Positions 33,967-45,231 are shown, counted from the stretch's first letter. The stretch: 64,000 bases of DNA from Tupaia tana (GCA_026018925.1 JAKSZU010000027.1:3915531-3979530); one strand, 5' to 3'. Notes: generated from the sequence alone by a model not told the origin. Made by a program: numbers and translations.

Positions 33967-36390
33967 GGTCAGAAATATCAGTTTCCTGCAGACAGCCATA
34001 TAAATATATTTAAATAAAATCACTTTTTAGTAAAAATTCCCCTTCTATTTCTATTTGAAAATGTCCAGAGATAATATCAACTTTCATGGTAGTCAGAAAT
34101 TGTCTCCTATTTCACCAATGGAGAAGGCTACACTTATAAGCTCTACCCACCACCCCCAACACACAAAAAGACATGTACAACGCCAGCATCTTTCCCAATG
34201 ATTTACTGAAAGCAGCAGCTCATTTTAATAAAACCATCCCAAAACATAAAATTGATTGAACCAACTGCTGTGTTGGGCATACACAACAGCTGATCAGAAT
34301 CATTCAAGATTTTTATTCTTACAGATTTTCTTTCAGGCTTTGAAACATTTTTCTCCCATTCTGTGCTTTTATCCTCATACTGAAATCACCGAAATAAAGC
34401 AAAAGGATCTTTAAATCTATACAGTTTTAAACTACAAAGTAGGTTTAGTCAAGAAGATATTTTAATAAACTACATCGCGTGAAATTTTAAAAATGTACAT
34501 ATTAAAACTAGTTATCACTTTTCTTCTATGCATTTTACACGACAAAATTAAGAGTTTAAGCCAAGTCTCCGCTTCTGCTGTCCAACACTGTGTGGCCTGT
34601 CCTCAGTATGACGCGGTCATTTGGAAGGTGTTAGATTACACAGGCTATATACCAGCATCATTCCTAATCAAGGAAAACTTCGGAAATTGGAGGTTATTTC
34701 TCTGTGTAACCTGATTGCTTTGTAACAAACATTTTAAGATTTTTTTTTTTTGGTAAAAAAAAAAAACAAAGGCATCCTATTTTACAAATTACAGGATTTC
34801 TTTGTTTTACTTTTTATCATAAGGTAAGTTTACGGCATTTTTGGAACAATGAAGGATAAAGATAACCCAACTGTTGAGATTCTTCTTTCTGTTGTGCCTT
34901 TGATCACTAACAATGCTGCCTGAACAGCCAGCAGAAGGCTGACATTTCATAAAATATGCAGTGATAAAAACTAATACTGTAGCATCTGGGAGTGATATAT
35001 AAAATGCAGAAATACACCTAATAACTGTGATCTTAAATTACGAGTTACTAAAAGCTAAATAAAAAGCATACCTAAGAATTTTTTAAAAATGGCAAGATTA
35101 CAAAGGGATTTTTTGTGCTTCTATTTCTAAAAACAAAGTTTTTTTTAAAAAAATTAAGTCTATTATGCTTTACCCTACCATCCTACAACTTAAAAGCCAG
35201 CTACCCTGTAAAAACAGGGAATCTCTCAAACATACCTTTCAACTACTAAACATATTATAAAACTGCCATTGAAATACACTGTACGAAATGCAGAGAAATT
35301 TTTTTTCTCAGATATCTGAAATGTCAAAACTTTTCGTGAAGAGGCAATACATCACTTTATGCTAAGATGCCAGATACCATGTCCAATGTCAGCTTTAAAA
35401 ACCATAATGATGTAAACAAATATACTCTTAACGCCCGTATCATAGATCTCTCATAGTCCAAAGCCTTGGTACGTCACAGCGAGAAAAACATGCTCAAATA
35501 CATTTACATAATTTGAACTTTACTACCAAACACTTGGTTTTTACTAGTGGGATCAGGTGAGGCACACCAGAAAGACAACCCAAGAGCAATCAGGTGAAAG
35601 ATCTCCGTAACACCTGGTTTAATATTCCACATGTATCTATCAAAATCACAGTCCGGCAGAAGGGTTTTATTGTTTGTTGTTTTTTTTTTTTTTTAATATA
35701 TATGCTAAGAGGAAAAGAAAAAATAAATGCTGTATTGAGCACTTGAAGAACTCTGCATTACACTTAGACTAAAGAAAATATACCACAGTTAAGTGAGTGG
35801 GAGGAAATTGTCCTTGAGCTTATAATTAGCATTTGAATTTAGGGATTTCACTCCTTAATGCACACCCACCCGCCTGTTATTCTTACCATGGCTTTTTATG
35901 TCACTTAATGGAGATAAATACTCCTTTCCCTCCTCATATTTACATCAATGCTACTTAATTTTTGTAAAGCTGTTATAATAGGTTAACCAGCAGTCTCAAC
36001 ATCCCCCTTCATCTCCCACTGGACAAAGAATGGCATTACAGGACTGAGAATAGAGAAGGCATGTTTACATTCATAATGTTTCTAACTATAACATTTATGT
36101 AAATCATGATATTACATTTGCAAATACAATAATTTTTAGTTTCCCTGCATATTTTGCCACTTTCATTATTAACTTTCGATGGTTGTTACGAGCTCAAAAA
36201 TCATACCTATGAAATATGTGATGCTATTCAAGCCACTGAAGAAATACTTAAAGCAAAAATAATAATGTATCATAAATGTATTTATTTTTTAATATAATAC
36301 TATTCTCCTGCAAAGGAAAGCTTTAGTATATTAACTAAAACCTCCTAGTAACTTGAATTGAAGGAATCTTCCTTTTAAAAATATTTTCCT
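33967..36390. other. Unique AT-rich DNA
   Basis: No repeat or gene recognised. A few weak splice-like motifs on the minus strand (for example around 36209-36237) define only micro-segments and are not supported. Confidence 0.5.
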
Positions 36391-36672
36391 CACTGGCCCA
36401 GCCACAGTGGCAAACACTGCTAGTACACTATGCTTCACAGCCTGGAATCAAGTGAGAAAACCAGGTTTGATTCGGGCTGAACTTAAGGCCAAGCATGGGG
36501 GTTGCAGCAGTGATCTCCACAATGTGGGGAGGCTGATGCAGGAGAACTGCTAGCTCAAGGCTGGTCTTTGAGTCCCAGTCTAAAAGAGCTGGGAGTGGTG
36601 AAAAATATCTGCAGTCCCAGCTGGAAAGTTGAGGCAGGATGAAAGATGTTGCAAGACCCTATCTTAAAAAAT
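36391..36672 (+). mobile_element. Composite SINE: tRNA-like head plus two 7SL-like units
   Basis: Positions 36391-36486 look tRNA-derived (GCCACAGTGGCAAACAC A-box-like, GGTTTGATTC B-box-like). Positions 36487-36576 resemble a 7SL/Alu-type monomer (GGCCAAGCATGGGGG, GTGGGGAGGCTGATGCAGGA, TCAAGGCTGGTC). Positions 36588-36666 resemble a second one (GCTGGGAGTGGTG, CTGCAGTCCCAGCTGG, GAGGCAGGATG, GCAAGACCCTATCTTAAAA). Nothing else like it is in the window. 7SL-derived SINEs are known only from Euarchontoglires. Confidence 0.6.
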
Positions 36673-36689
36673 TTTTTTTTTAATAATTG

Positions 36690-36800
36690 TCATTTTTTTT
36701 TCTTTTTTCTTGAGAGAAGAGGAGTAGGACAAAGAAGGGAAAGTGAGGTAAGGAGAGAAGGAGGAAGCAGTAGAGGTAAAGGGAGACACGTATTCTTGAA
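36690..36800 (+). repeat. Polypurine (GA-rich) tract
   Basis: About 100 bp of almost only A and G between the composite SINE and the minisatellite. Confidence 0.7.
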
Positions 36801-36860
36801 GGGACTTACCAATGTGGCCTTCTGCTCCAGCCTCCCCGTTAGGTAGAAACGCACTGCTGC

Positions 36861-37777
36861 ACCTAGTGTGTTCGTTCAGGTCTATTGTACACAGTGTGTT
36901 CGTTCAGGTCTATTGTACACAGTGTGTTCGTTCAGGTCTATTGTACACAGTGTGTTTGTTCAGGTCTATTGTACTCAGTGTGTTCGTTCAGGTCTATTGT
37001 ACACAGTGTGTTCGTTCAGGTCTACTGTATACAGTGTATTCGTTCAGGTCTATTGTACACAGTGTGTTTGTTCAGGTCTATTGTACCCAGTGTATTCGTT
37101 CAGGTCTACTGTACACAGTGTGTCTGTTAGGCCTACTGTACACAGTGTGTTCGTTCAGGCCTACTGTACACAGTGTGTTTGTTCAGGTCTATTGTACCCA
37201 GTGTATTCGTTCAGGTCTATTGTACACAGTGTGTTCATTCAGGTCTACTGTACACACAGTGTGTTCGTTCAGGCCTACTGTACACAGTGTGTTCGTTCAG
37301 GCCTACTGTACACATTGTGTTCGTTCAGACCTACTGTACACAGTGTGTTCATTCAGGCCTACTGTACACAGTGTTTTCATTCAGGTCTACTGCACCTAGT
37401 GTGTTCGTTCAGGTCAATTGTACCCAGTGTGTTCGTTCAGGTCTATTGTACCCAGTGTGTTCGTTCAGGTCAATTGTACCTAGTGTGTTCGTTCAGGTCA
37501 ATTGTACCTAGTGTGTTCGTTCAGGTCTACTGCACCTAGTGTGTTTGTTCAGGTCTACTGTACACACTGTGTTCGTTCAGGTCAATTGTACCTAGTGTGT
37601 TCGTTCAGGTCTACTGCACCTAGTGTGTTTGTTCAGGTCTACTGTACCTAGTGTGTTCGTTCAGGTCAATTGTACCTAGTGTGCTCGTTCAGGTCTATTG
37701 TACACAGTATGTTCATTCAGGTCAATTGTACCTAGTGTGTTCGTTCAGGTCTACTGCACCTAGTGTGTTTGTTCAGG
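36861..37777 (+). repeat. 33-copy, 28-bp minisatellite
   Basis: The TTCAGG core recurs 33 times at 28-bp spacing; consensus GTGTTCGTTCAGG then TCTATTGTACACA. Copies 1-18 mostly end TGTACACAGT or TGTACCCAGT. From copy 19 on, CAATTGTACCTAGT and CTACTGCACCTAGT dominate. Two length variants occur (a 2-bp gain near 37250, a 1-bp loss near 37128). The unit has no plus-strand stop, hence overlapping long open frames that are not genes. Confidence 0.97.
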
Positions 37778-38330
37778 TTGGTCCAGGATCTAAACATGAG
37801 TCTCTGATGTGTCCCAGCCTGTGCAGTGACAGCCCTCCACTTGAACCACTGCAGTTGGGTCTTCGTTATTTCACGTGAGTTTATATATTGCAGCAATGGG
37901 AAATAAACATACTATATGCTATATGTAAGTGTTTTAATACCAAGAACATACTAGTCTTTCTTTCCATTACACTTTCTATTAAATTGACCTAGATATCGAG
38001 CATACATCGGTATTAGTATATTTAGAAATAAAATGAACTTTGTTCATTTATATAAAGACCTCAGACTATAAGAGTAATACATAGGATTACAATTTATTTT
38101 TAAAGTAAGAAAAATTATATATGACAATAACAATGGGGGAGAAGAGGGTAACATTTGTTTTCTTTGTCAGAGTAACAAACCACATTCAACTGTGACTAAA
38201 TAGGGATCTATGAAATTAGGTATAAAACAGCTATCTCTCCCTTCTAGACTATAGTCCATGAAATCAGAAGCCATCTCTCTCATCTAACTTTTTCAATGGA
38301 GCTTTAGTATAGACAAGAGAAGCAAAAAAT
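37778..38330. other. Unique DNA
   Basis: No feature recognised after the minisatellite. Confidence 0.5.
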
Positions 38331-39365
38331 ATATGACATGTCCCTGCTCTCTTGGCACTTAAAATTCAGTTAGCAATACAGGCCCTAGACCCAAGTAAAA
38401 TTAAAAACAAGTAGTTGTGCAAAACACCAGAGAAAAAGTAACTCATCATAGAGAAACAATGAATAAATGAAACTGGAATTCAGAGGAAGGTGGTATTACA
38501 GTGGACCACCATGTTCACGAATATTTCAGAGGTGGGCAGAACACGAGCTATAAGCTGGAAAAAAGCCTGTAAGCTTTAGATGGGCAAAAAGCAGCAGGCT
38601 GCATGGGAGGTACTTTCTCGCTTTCCCTTTCTCTCTCTCTCTTACTGGCAAATTAAAAAAAAAAAAAGTAAGAAGTAAAGACATCATAGCACAAAAAGGA
38701 GAAAAGGTATAAAATGCTAGGAAATGTGCAAGTGTGCAAATGCAGGAAAGTTCTCAGTCTGTCGGGGCCACAATGACAGAAACGGGAGCATTTCTGTAAC
38801 TGGTCAGAGGAGAAAAAAGCTCAGCAGTGAAACAGAATGAATTGATGGGAGAACTCTGAATACGGGGCCAGAGAGGCCAAATTTCAGTCTACAGACCAAG
38901 TGAGCCAGCGAAGATTCCTATGCAGGAGAGTAACAGAGTAAAAGGAATGCTTTAGGCAGCTGGATCTAACCACAGCGCAGAGGACAAGTAAGAGGACGAC
39001 AAAGACATCGGCGGAGAGGTTTCCAAAGGACTCCAGGAAGAAGGCTGCAGAGGACTGGGCTGGTGTTTGGAGACTGGTACCAAAGTAGCAGTAATGAAAA
39101 CTGCTAGGACTAGTCACTGACGAGACGTGACGGGTGAGGGAGGAGGAGAGCGAATTTCTAAGACTAAGATAAAGACCATGAGGATGAGAGGGAAGCTAGG
39201 AATGACTGGGACTGGTCAGCAGCAAAATGATCATTTTAGTTCCAGCCATTCCCCGCGAAGGGAAGCAAAAATATTTAAAAGTGGTAGGAAACAGGGAGAT
39301 GGAAACACGAGAATGAGGTCAAAAGTAGAGCTACAGATGCGAGAAGTCTCTATGAAGACGTAGTA
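38330..39365 (+). mobile_element. Ancient unnamed mammalian repeat
   Basis: GACATGTCCCTGCTCTCTTGG, then GGCCAGAGAGGCCAAATTTC, TATGCAGGAGAGTAACAGAG, then GGAATGACTGGGACTGG follow the order of a long mammal-wide repeat that I recognise but cannot name. It is interrupted by a short SINE-like tail at 38605-38667. Confidence 0.45.
38605..38667 (+). mobile_element. Family B SINE 3' fragment
   Basis: TTTCTCGCTTTCCCTTTCTC, CTTACTGGCAAATTAAA and a poly-A run form the end of a family B element without its head. Confidence 0.6.
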
Positions 39366-39375
39366 GTTTAAAATC

Positions 39376-39612
39376 TTGGGCTAGCTCTGCTGCCTAGTGG
39401 TTAGAGAGGCAGATCCCACACAGCTAAGAGCGGTTCAAATCCTGGCCCCAGTAAACTGACAAACAGGCTGGGCCTGTGTGCCCCAAATCCCTGGGAGATG
39501 GAGAAACAGAGAGACTGCACATGGCCGTATCCCACTGAGGAGGGGTACTTTCTTTCTCTCCCTCTCAGTCTCTCTTTGGCAAGAACACGTACCCTCTGGC
39601 AGTTAAAAACAG
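39376..39612 (+). mobile_element. Family C SINE
   Basis: Begins TGGGCTAGCTCTGCTGCCTA with B box GGTTCAAATCC and ends CGTACCCTCTGGCAGTTAAA. Confidence 0.8.
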
Positions 39613-40952
39613 AAGAAAATAAAATCTCAAAAGGAGAAGAGCAGAGACCAAAGACTACATCACACTAATAAACAAATCCTATAAATATATCCATGGAAAT
39701 TAACTAACATAAAATAAAAATAAAATAAAATAAAATGGCCTGCTTTAAACATAGTTCCAATGCAAAAGGAACAGCTCAAGAAAGGAGGGCAAAGTGCCCA
39801 CTCCTCGAGAGAGCACTTGCAAAAATTTTACCCAAAGCTGTTAAATTAGTAGGGTCTTGGAAAGTACACAGGAAGTGAAAGTTTAAAAATACTGTCTTTC
39901 AGCTTTGTTTGTTTTAGAGAGAGAATATTAGGATATAAACCAAAGGAGAAAACTAAGTATCTGAAAAAATTATAAAACTTTTAACCACATTACTTCCTGT
40001 TGTTTTGTTTCACTAAAAAGTCAGAACATTTTTCATTTAAAGTGCCCTGATTCTGGAAAGCATGCAAAGAAAATGCCAATAAAAGACTAACACAAAAACA
40101 CACTCATGTGCTCTTTACGCTGTATCAATTACCTTCATTGCTCCAATTTTTTGTTATCTATATTATTTCTTATTACCATTTTCTCAAGGTTAGGTCAGTA
40201 TTTATATAAAATAAGTGCTGTCTTTTGGTTATTTTCTAATTTCATTAAAATAGTCCAATGAGGAAAAAAAAAATAGAAGCATTGCACATATTTTGCAAAC
40301 ACACGCAATACCCAATTTGGTACTAATTTACAGGATATGGCTCCAGAGGAACACCGAGTCCATAGAAAAAACAGAAATCATACGAAGTCCCCACCCCAAC
40401 TCCTCCATTGGCCTAGAACAGAGGATCTTACAGCTCAAGCTTCAGGGAAAGAAGTCACCAGCACCAGGCACAAACGTAAGGCTTTTAAAAACTGTTCTGC
40501 AGAGTGCACTTTATCTGGAGAACCCGGGCAATGATTTAATCGTGTCGAGATTTAGGGATTCCGGTGGAAAGGGAGCACTCTGTAAGGGCCGGTCTTCCCC
40601 AGGATAGATCAAGCCGATGCGCTCATGCATCAGCACAAACAGCACTTGTTCTGGGAAGGAAATGAATGCAGGCACTCTCCCTGGGTGTCTCACTCTACTA
40701 AAAGATATTTAGGCGAATCAATAAGTCAGATATGTTCTTAAAAATGCTAAGTGGTTGTTTATGTGTGTCAGGTTTTCTGTATGGTATATTAATGTACTTT
40801 TCCTGTAAGGTACAGTGAACTCGGCGATGATAAATATGGGGTGTGTCTGCCGCCTACCTTTTCACTGACAGAAAACGGAGTGTAAAACTAGCATTGTAAA
40901 CTGGGGGAAAAAAAAGGGAAGAAAAGAAATTAACTTTAGAGGGGTAATATTG
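39613..40952. other. Unique DNA with one weak exon-like segment
   Basis: Short AAAAT repeats at about 39712-39735. Otherwise unique, see 40334-40475. Confidence 0.45.
40334..40475 (+). other. Exon-like segment on plus strand (weak)
   Basis: A pyrimidine-poor acceptor-like TTTACAG precedes 142 bp, followed by a donor-like GTAAGG. Two of three frames stay open across it, so the open frame itself is weak evidence. No known protein is recognised. Confidence 0.15.
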
Positions 40953-41231
40953 TTTTTTTTTTTTTTTTTTTTCTTTTTTTGGAGAGGTTTTTGCTATAGG
41001 GCGCGTGCGCTCGCCAGACAGACAGAGAGAGACAGAGAGATAGAAAGCAGGAAATCACCCCCCAAGGGGGATGGCCACGCCGCAATCCCTTCTCCTCCAT
41101 TCTCCTCTCGGGATCTTGGGCACGCACGCACACGCACCCGGCGTGAGTTTAAGCCGCCGGGTCCGGGACTCGAACCGCGGTCGACTACGTGGGAGTCCAG
41201 CGACATAGCCATTACGCTAACTGCTGGTCCC
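40953..41231 (-). mobile_element. Family A1 SINE, young
   Basis: Full-length minus-strand copy with B box GGTTCGAGTCC and long poly-T. Shares the AAAGCAGG marker with the copy at 16336-16608. Flanks AATATTGTTTT and AACATTGGTTTT look like a slightly imperfect duplication. Confidence 0.95.
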
Positions 41232-42171
41232 AACATTGGTTTTTATACTATGCATTACTTACACAATCTAAACGCTTCTGAGTTGATAATGAAATTAAGG
41301 ACACAAGAATATATAAATTAGCAAGTATCAAATATCTACTTAGCTTATTAAAATAAGATAGAGATTTAAAAATCACAAATGGGTCCGTTTTTAGACTGTC
41401 CAAATTACACATTGCATTTCATGCTTTGGGGCAAGTTCCAGACTACAAATATGTAAGACGAAGAGTAAACGCGAACTGTAATTTGGTCTTCAGATACACA
41501 GAAATTACATCATTGCATTCTTTGATTAATGTAATTCAATAAATAAAAAAATTTCCAAAATATGAAAACTCTTCAAATACTTTCTTAAAAGACAGCTGTT
41601 GGTAAAATTTTTTGTTTCTGTACTATAACAGATGTTTAGATAAATGAAATACCCAGCTCATTCTTCAGTATAAAGTAAAGTCCGAAGGAACAGAGGGGGT
41701 GGTGAGGGGGGCCTGTCTTAATTCCACTTCTTCATGTGAAATCTCAGGACAAAGGCAAGCACGGATTCAGACGCTACGACCTCAGGACTGACCTGCGACT
41801 TCATCAGGAAACACTGAGGAACGTGAGCACACGGGTTTGTAACAGGAAAAGAAGGAAAGGATGATGAACAGTCAGACTATAAACACGTGGCTCCTCCACC
41901 CAAACGTCGTGGGCCAAAAGGAAACGCCCCGCACGTGCTCCTTCCTCACTCCGAGCGGGAAGCCCGAAGAGCTACGCGGGGACGTTAATAGGAAGCAGCA
42001 GACGAAGCAGAAAGGAGAGAACCGAAACATAAATTTTACAAAGAGAAAGAAACCCGAGTTTGGGGTTCTGCTCATATTTTAAATAATTCGACCAGATACT
42101 CGGAACTGGGGTAAGCGTGTGGTTTACTAGCCGAGAACACTCCTGAGACTGAAAGGGGGCTGTGGAGGCAG
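41232..42171. other. Unique DNA
   Basis: No feature recognised. The last 300 bp are GC-richer. Confidence 0.5.
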
Positions 42172-42591
42172 AATAATGCCCCAGGCCCCCAAAGATGCCC
42201 GTGTCTCCCCCCCAGAGCCTGAGGATAGGTCACTCCATGGGCTAAAAGGGACTGAGGAACCCCGAGATGGAGAGAAGACCCCGATTTGTCCTGGGGGCCT
42301 GTACTAAGGAAGACTGCGGCCCGCTGCCGTGAGCTCTGCACGTGGAGGAAGGGGCCTGAGCACGCTGGCGCTGGCCCTAGACGTTAGAAACCGGCCTGAG
42401 ATTCCGATGTAGGAAAGAACAGAAACTCGGGTCCTAAATTTACAAGGAATGAAACCCTGCCGGCAAACTGAACAAATAGGAAACGAATTTCCTGACACCC
42501 TGATTTCAGCCTGCTGTGATCCATACACTGGACTCTGACATCCACAATTCCAGGATTAAAAATTTGTGTCAGAAGCCCAACTACGGGGTCA

Positions 42592-42617
42592 TAAAAATTA
42601 ATTAATTAATTAATTTC
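42592..42617. repeat. (TTAA)n microsatellite
   Basis: Five or six TTAA units at the border of a family C SINE. Confidence 0.9.
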
Positions 42618-42623
42618 AAAAAT

Positions 42624-42868
42624 TTGGCCAAGTATTGAGTGCTATGTGTAGGATGCCAGCTCACAGTTCAAATCCCGGCCCTCGCAGCTTGAAAGACACA
42701 CCGGGCATGTGGAGTGTGTTCCCCGAGCCCTGCCGGGATGGAGGCACGGAGCAGGCAGGGTTACAGCCGAGCATGCTCCACTGAGGAGCGCCTGCGCACG
42801 CTCGTTCACGTCTGTATCTCTCTCTCTGGCAAAGCACATGTGCCCTCTGACCACAACAGAAAGAAGAA
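42624..42868 (+). mobile_element. Family C SINE nested in LTR
   Basis: Degraded head, GCTTGAAAGACACACCGGGC block, end CATGTGCCCTCTGACCACAA. Confidence 0.72.
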
Positions 42869-42869
42869 A

Positions 42870-43300
42870 AGGCCAACCATGGTGGCCCAGATGTTAAGAC
42901 GACACCGTGACACTGGAGCCATCTGGGAGGGTCCTGGGCTTGGATCAACCTGAACACGCCAGGTACACCCTTAGGCTCACCTGCAGGTACACCCGGAATC
43001 CGGGACTGAAGGAAGGCTGGGAGGAAAGGGGATCGCAGCCTCATGAAACTCCATCAGGTAGGGGTCGGCGTGTGGTTAAGAGTGCTGGACTCCCACATGG
43101 CCTGCTGCGGTTCGAGTCCAAGACCTGGCGGCTTGCTTCCTCACTTCCCATCTCTTCCTGTCTCTCTCTGGTCAAATTAAAAAATAATAAAAATAATAAT
43201 TATGAATAAAGTTAAATAAAATAATTCTTAAAAGAAAAAACTGTCAGATGTTTCTCTCTCTTTTTCTCTCTCCCTCTCAATAAATAACCTTTAAAGCTTT
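42870..43300 (+). mobile_element. Probable family D SINE, interrupted by a family B SINE
   Basis: GGCCAACCATGGTGGCCCAG starts a degraded element; after the inserted family B copy it resumes and closes with CTCTCTCCCTCTCAATAAATAACCTTTAAA, matching the family D end. Confidence 0.5.
43061..43236 (+). mobile_element. Family B SINE
   Basis: GGGGTCGGCGTGTGGTTAAG head with perfect B box GGTTCGAGTCC, CT stretch, CTGGTCAAATTAAA end and long AT-rich tail. Confidence 0.9.
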
Positions 43301-43676
43301 TGTGCTGTTTTAAACCACTAAGTTTGTGATATTTTGTACAGAAGCTACAGAAAACTAATACAGGAATGCTAAAAATAATCAAGGCAGGATGACAGATAGA
43401 CAGAAGCACCATCCCAGGAAAACAGGCTTAAACCACCCCCCGGAGTACTGGCTCTCACATGAACAACTGATGACTACGTGTTTCTGACAGAATTCGTTTA
43501 TCTAATACAAAATTCAAACCCTTAGTTCAAGTGCAGAAAGCTGAACTTCAAGTCAGTTTTCAATTCTATTAACTATTTTCCTGAAAAGAATTAAGCTCCA
43601 CAAGCAAGTTGCAAGTAGTAATTATATGCCTTTTTCACAGCAATTAAAACTTTATCCCAAGGATTAACACATTCTA

Positions 43677-43749
43677 TTGGGTTATCGAAAAAGTCATGAT
43701 GCATTTTTACATAGGAAAAAAAAAAGTCATGACTTTGCCAACGACCCAA
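43677..43749. mobile_element. Mariner-like MITE, best-preserved copy
   Basis: A 73-bp element begins TTGGGTTATCGAAAAAGTCA and ends TGACTTTGCCAACGACCCAA, giving about 23-bp inverted ends with several mismatches. TA dinucleotides flank both sides (43675-43676, 43750-43751), as for Tc1/mariner elements. Related copies are at 6146 and 33073. It lies inside a 103-codon minus-strand open frame that is thereby explained. Confidence 0.7.
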
Positions 43750-43751
43750 TA

Positions 43752-44604
43752 TTTCTTTTCTGAATATCATATCCTTCACTTTCCTCTTCCTACTAAAATG
43801 TTTTACCACCTCTGATAACAATTCGGGAGGAAATAAAGTGGGAAAACTTTCACACACTTTCCTGAAATGTCCACTTCTTAAGTATTTTAAAAAGTCACTC
43901 ACCCTAATTTAAGCAGAGAAGGCCAGATAATATTCTTCATGGAAGAGGTAACTGATTTATTTAGGTGGAAACTTAGGCACTCCTTCAAAATGAAAAACAA
44001 AAAAAAAATTAAAAAACAATGTTCCTAATTGTTGAGAAAAGAGAGCTAGGGATATGAATTAAGTATCACCTTATCTTTCAACCCAAATTTTTCTTAAAAA
44101 TACACATTCTGTTATGCTTGAAAGAGTGTTACTCGGTAGAATAACATCACTTGGAATAAAGTCATTTGAAAACTAAATATAAGTGCTTTTTTAAAAAATT
44201 CAATGCATTTCTTATTGAGTTTAAAATTAAATTAACTATAAAATATAGGTACTATATGAATTAATATTAGTCAATAATCCTTGATTAGTTATAGCACGAT
44301 CCTCCAAGGAACTCCAAATTTCATGTTGTATCAGCCCTGGGAAGAATTAATATTATTTCTAGCAATTCAAGATCCACTAATCCTGATTCCAAAGCTGCTT
44401 AATATCTGAGTCAAAATTAGGTTACAGAAACTTAGTGTCAAGAAGTCAATCTGCTATCCAATGCAATCAGACAAGAGAATTATTAATAAATAACAATTAA
44501 AACGTGGATGAAAGTAAAATGATACACTATATACTAGATTACATGCTTTCTCATGTGGAACTACACAGAGAAACAACAGACAACTCTTAAAAAACAATGA
44601 ATTT
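43752..44604. other. Unique AT-rich DNA
   Basis: No feature recognised. Confidence 0.5.
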
Positions 44605-44778
44605 GGGGCCACAGGTGGCACAGTGGTTAAGGGTGCTGGACTCCCACATGGCTGGCTAAGGTTTAGAGTCCTGGACTTGACAGCTTGCTTTCTCATTTTC
44701 CCTTTCTCTCTCTCTCTCTGGCCAAATTAAAAAAATAACAACAAATAAAAATAAATAAATATATAATTCTTTTAAAAA
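44605..44778 (+). mobile_element. Family B SINE
   Basis: GGGGCCACAGGTGGCACAGT head, CT stretch, CTGGCCAAATTAAA end and AT-rich tail. AATGAATT at 44597-44604 reappears at the tail end (44780-44786), and the next SINE begins right there. Confidence 0.9.
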
Positions 44779-44788
44779 AATGAATTCA

Positions 44789-45074
44789 GGGACCAGTAGT
44801 TAGCGTAATGGCTATATCGCTGGACTCCCATGTAGTCAACCACAGTTCAAGTCCCAGACCCTGCAGCTTAAGCTCACGCGGGGCGCGTGTGCGTGCATGC
44901 CCAAGATCCCGAGAGGAGAATGGAGGAGAAGGGATTGTGGTGTGGCCATCCCCCCTGGGGGGTGATTTCTTGCTTTTTGTCTCTTTGTCTCTCTCTGTCT
45001 TTCTGGCAAGCGCATGTACCCTATGGCAAAAAAAAAAAAAAAAAAAAAAAAATCTCTCCAAAAAAAAAAAAAAG
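44789..45074 (+). mobile_element. Family A1 SINE inserted at the tail of the preceding SINE
   Basis: Full-length with B box AGTTCAAGTCC. GAATTCA flanks it at 44782-44788 and 45075-45081. Two poly-A stretches at the 3' end surround ATCTCTCC. Confidence 0.92.
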
Positions 45075-45231
45075 GAATTCAATACTCTTCATCAACTACA
45101 ACAAATTCAACAGCTCTCTTACATATTAACAAAATACAAGTCAAGGACGACTCCACTGTCTCCAGCTATGCAACAAAAAAGATGCATCTGTCATGAACAG
45201 ACATGGGGAAGACTACACATGAAATACGTTT

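Larger units (their letters stand above)
42172..43364 (+). mobile_element. MaLR-type LTR remnant carrying nested SINEs
   Basis: Starts CAGAATAATGCCCCAGGCCC, continues AAAGGGACTGAGGAACC, and ends after the inserted SINEs with TGCTGTTTTAAACCACTAAG, GAAAACTAATACAG. The end motif is typical of MaLR-like LTRs. The same end occurs at 60658-60726. About 760 bp of the span are later insertions. Confidence 0.5.

Noticed and set aside
36812-37539. Long overlapping plus-strand open frames (195, 223 and 112 codons)
   Set aside because: They are translations of the 28-bp minisatellite, whose unit lacks stops in all plus frames; three shifted frames give the same cyclic peptide.
36861-37777. CRISPR-like array
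   Set aside because: Units are directly adjacent with no unique spacers, and the genome is clearly mammalian.
43591-43902. 103-codon minus-strand open frame
   Set aside because: Contains the mariner-like MITE at 43677-43749, so the middle of the frame is transposon ends.
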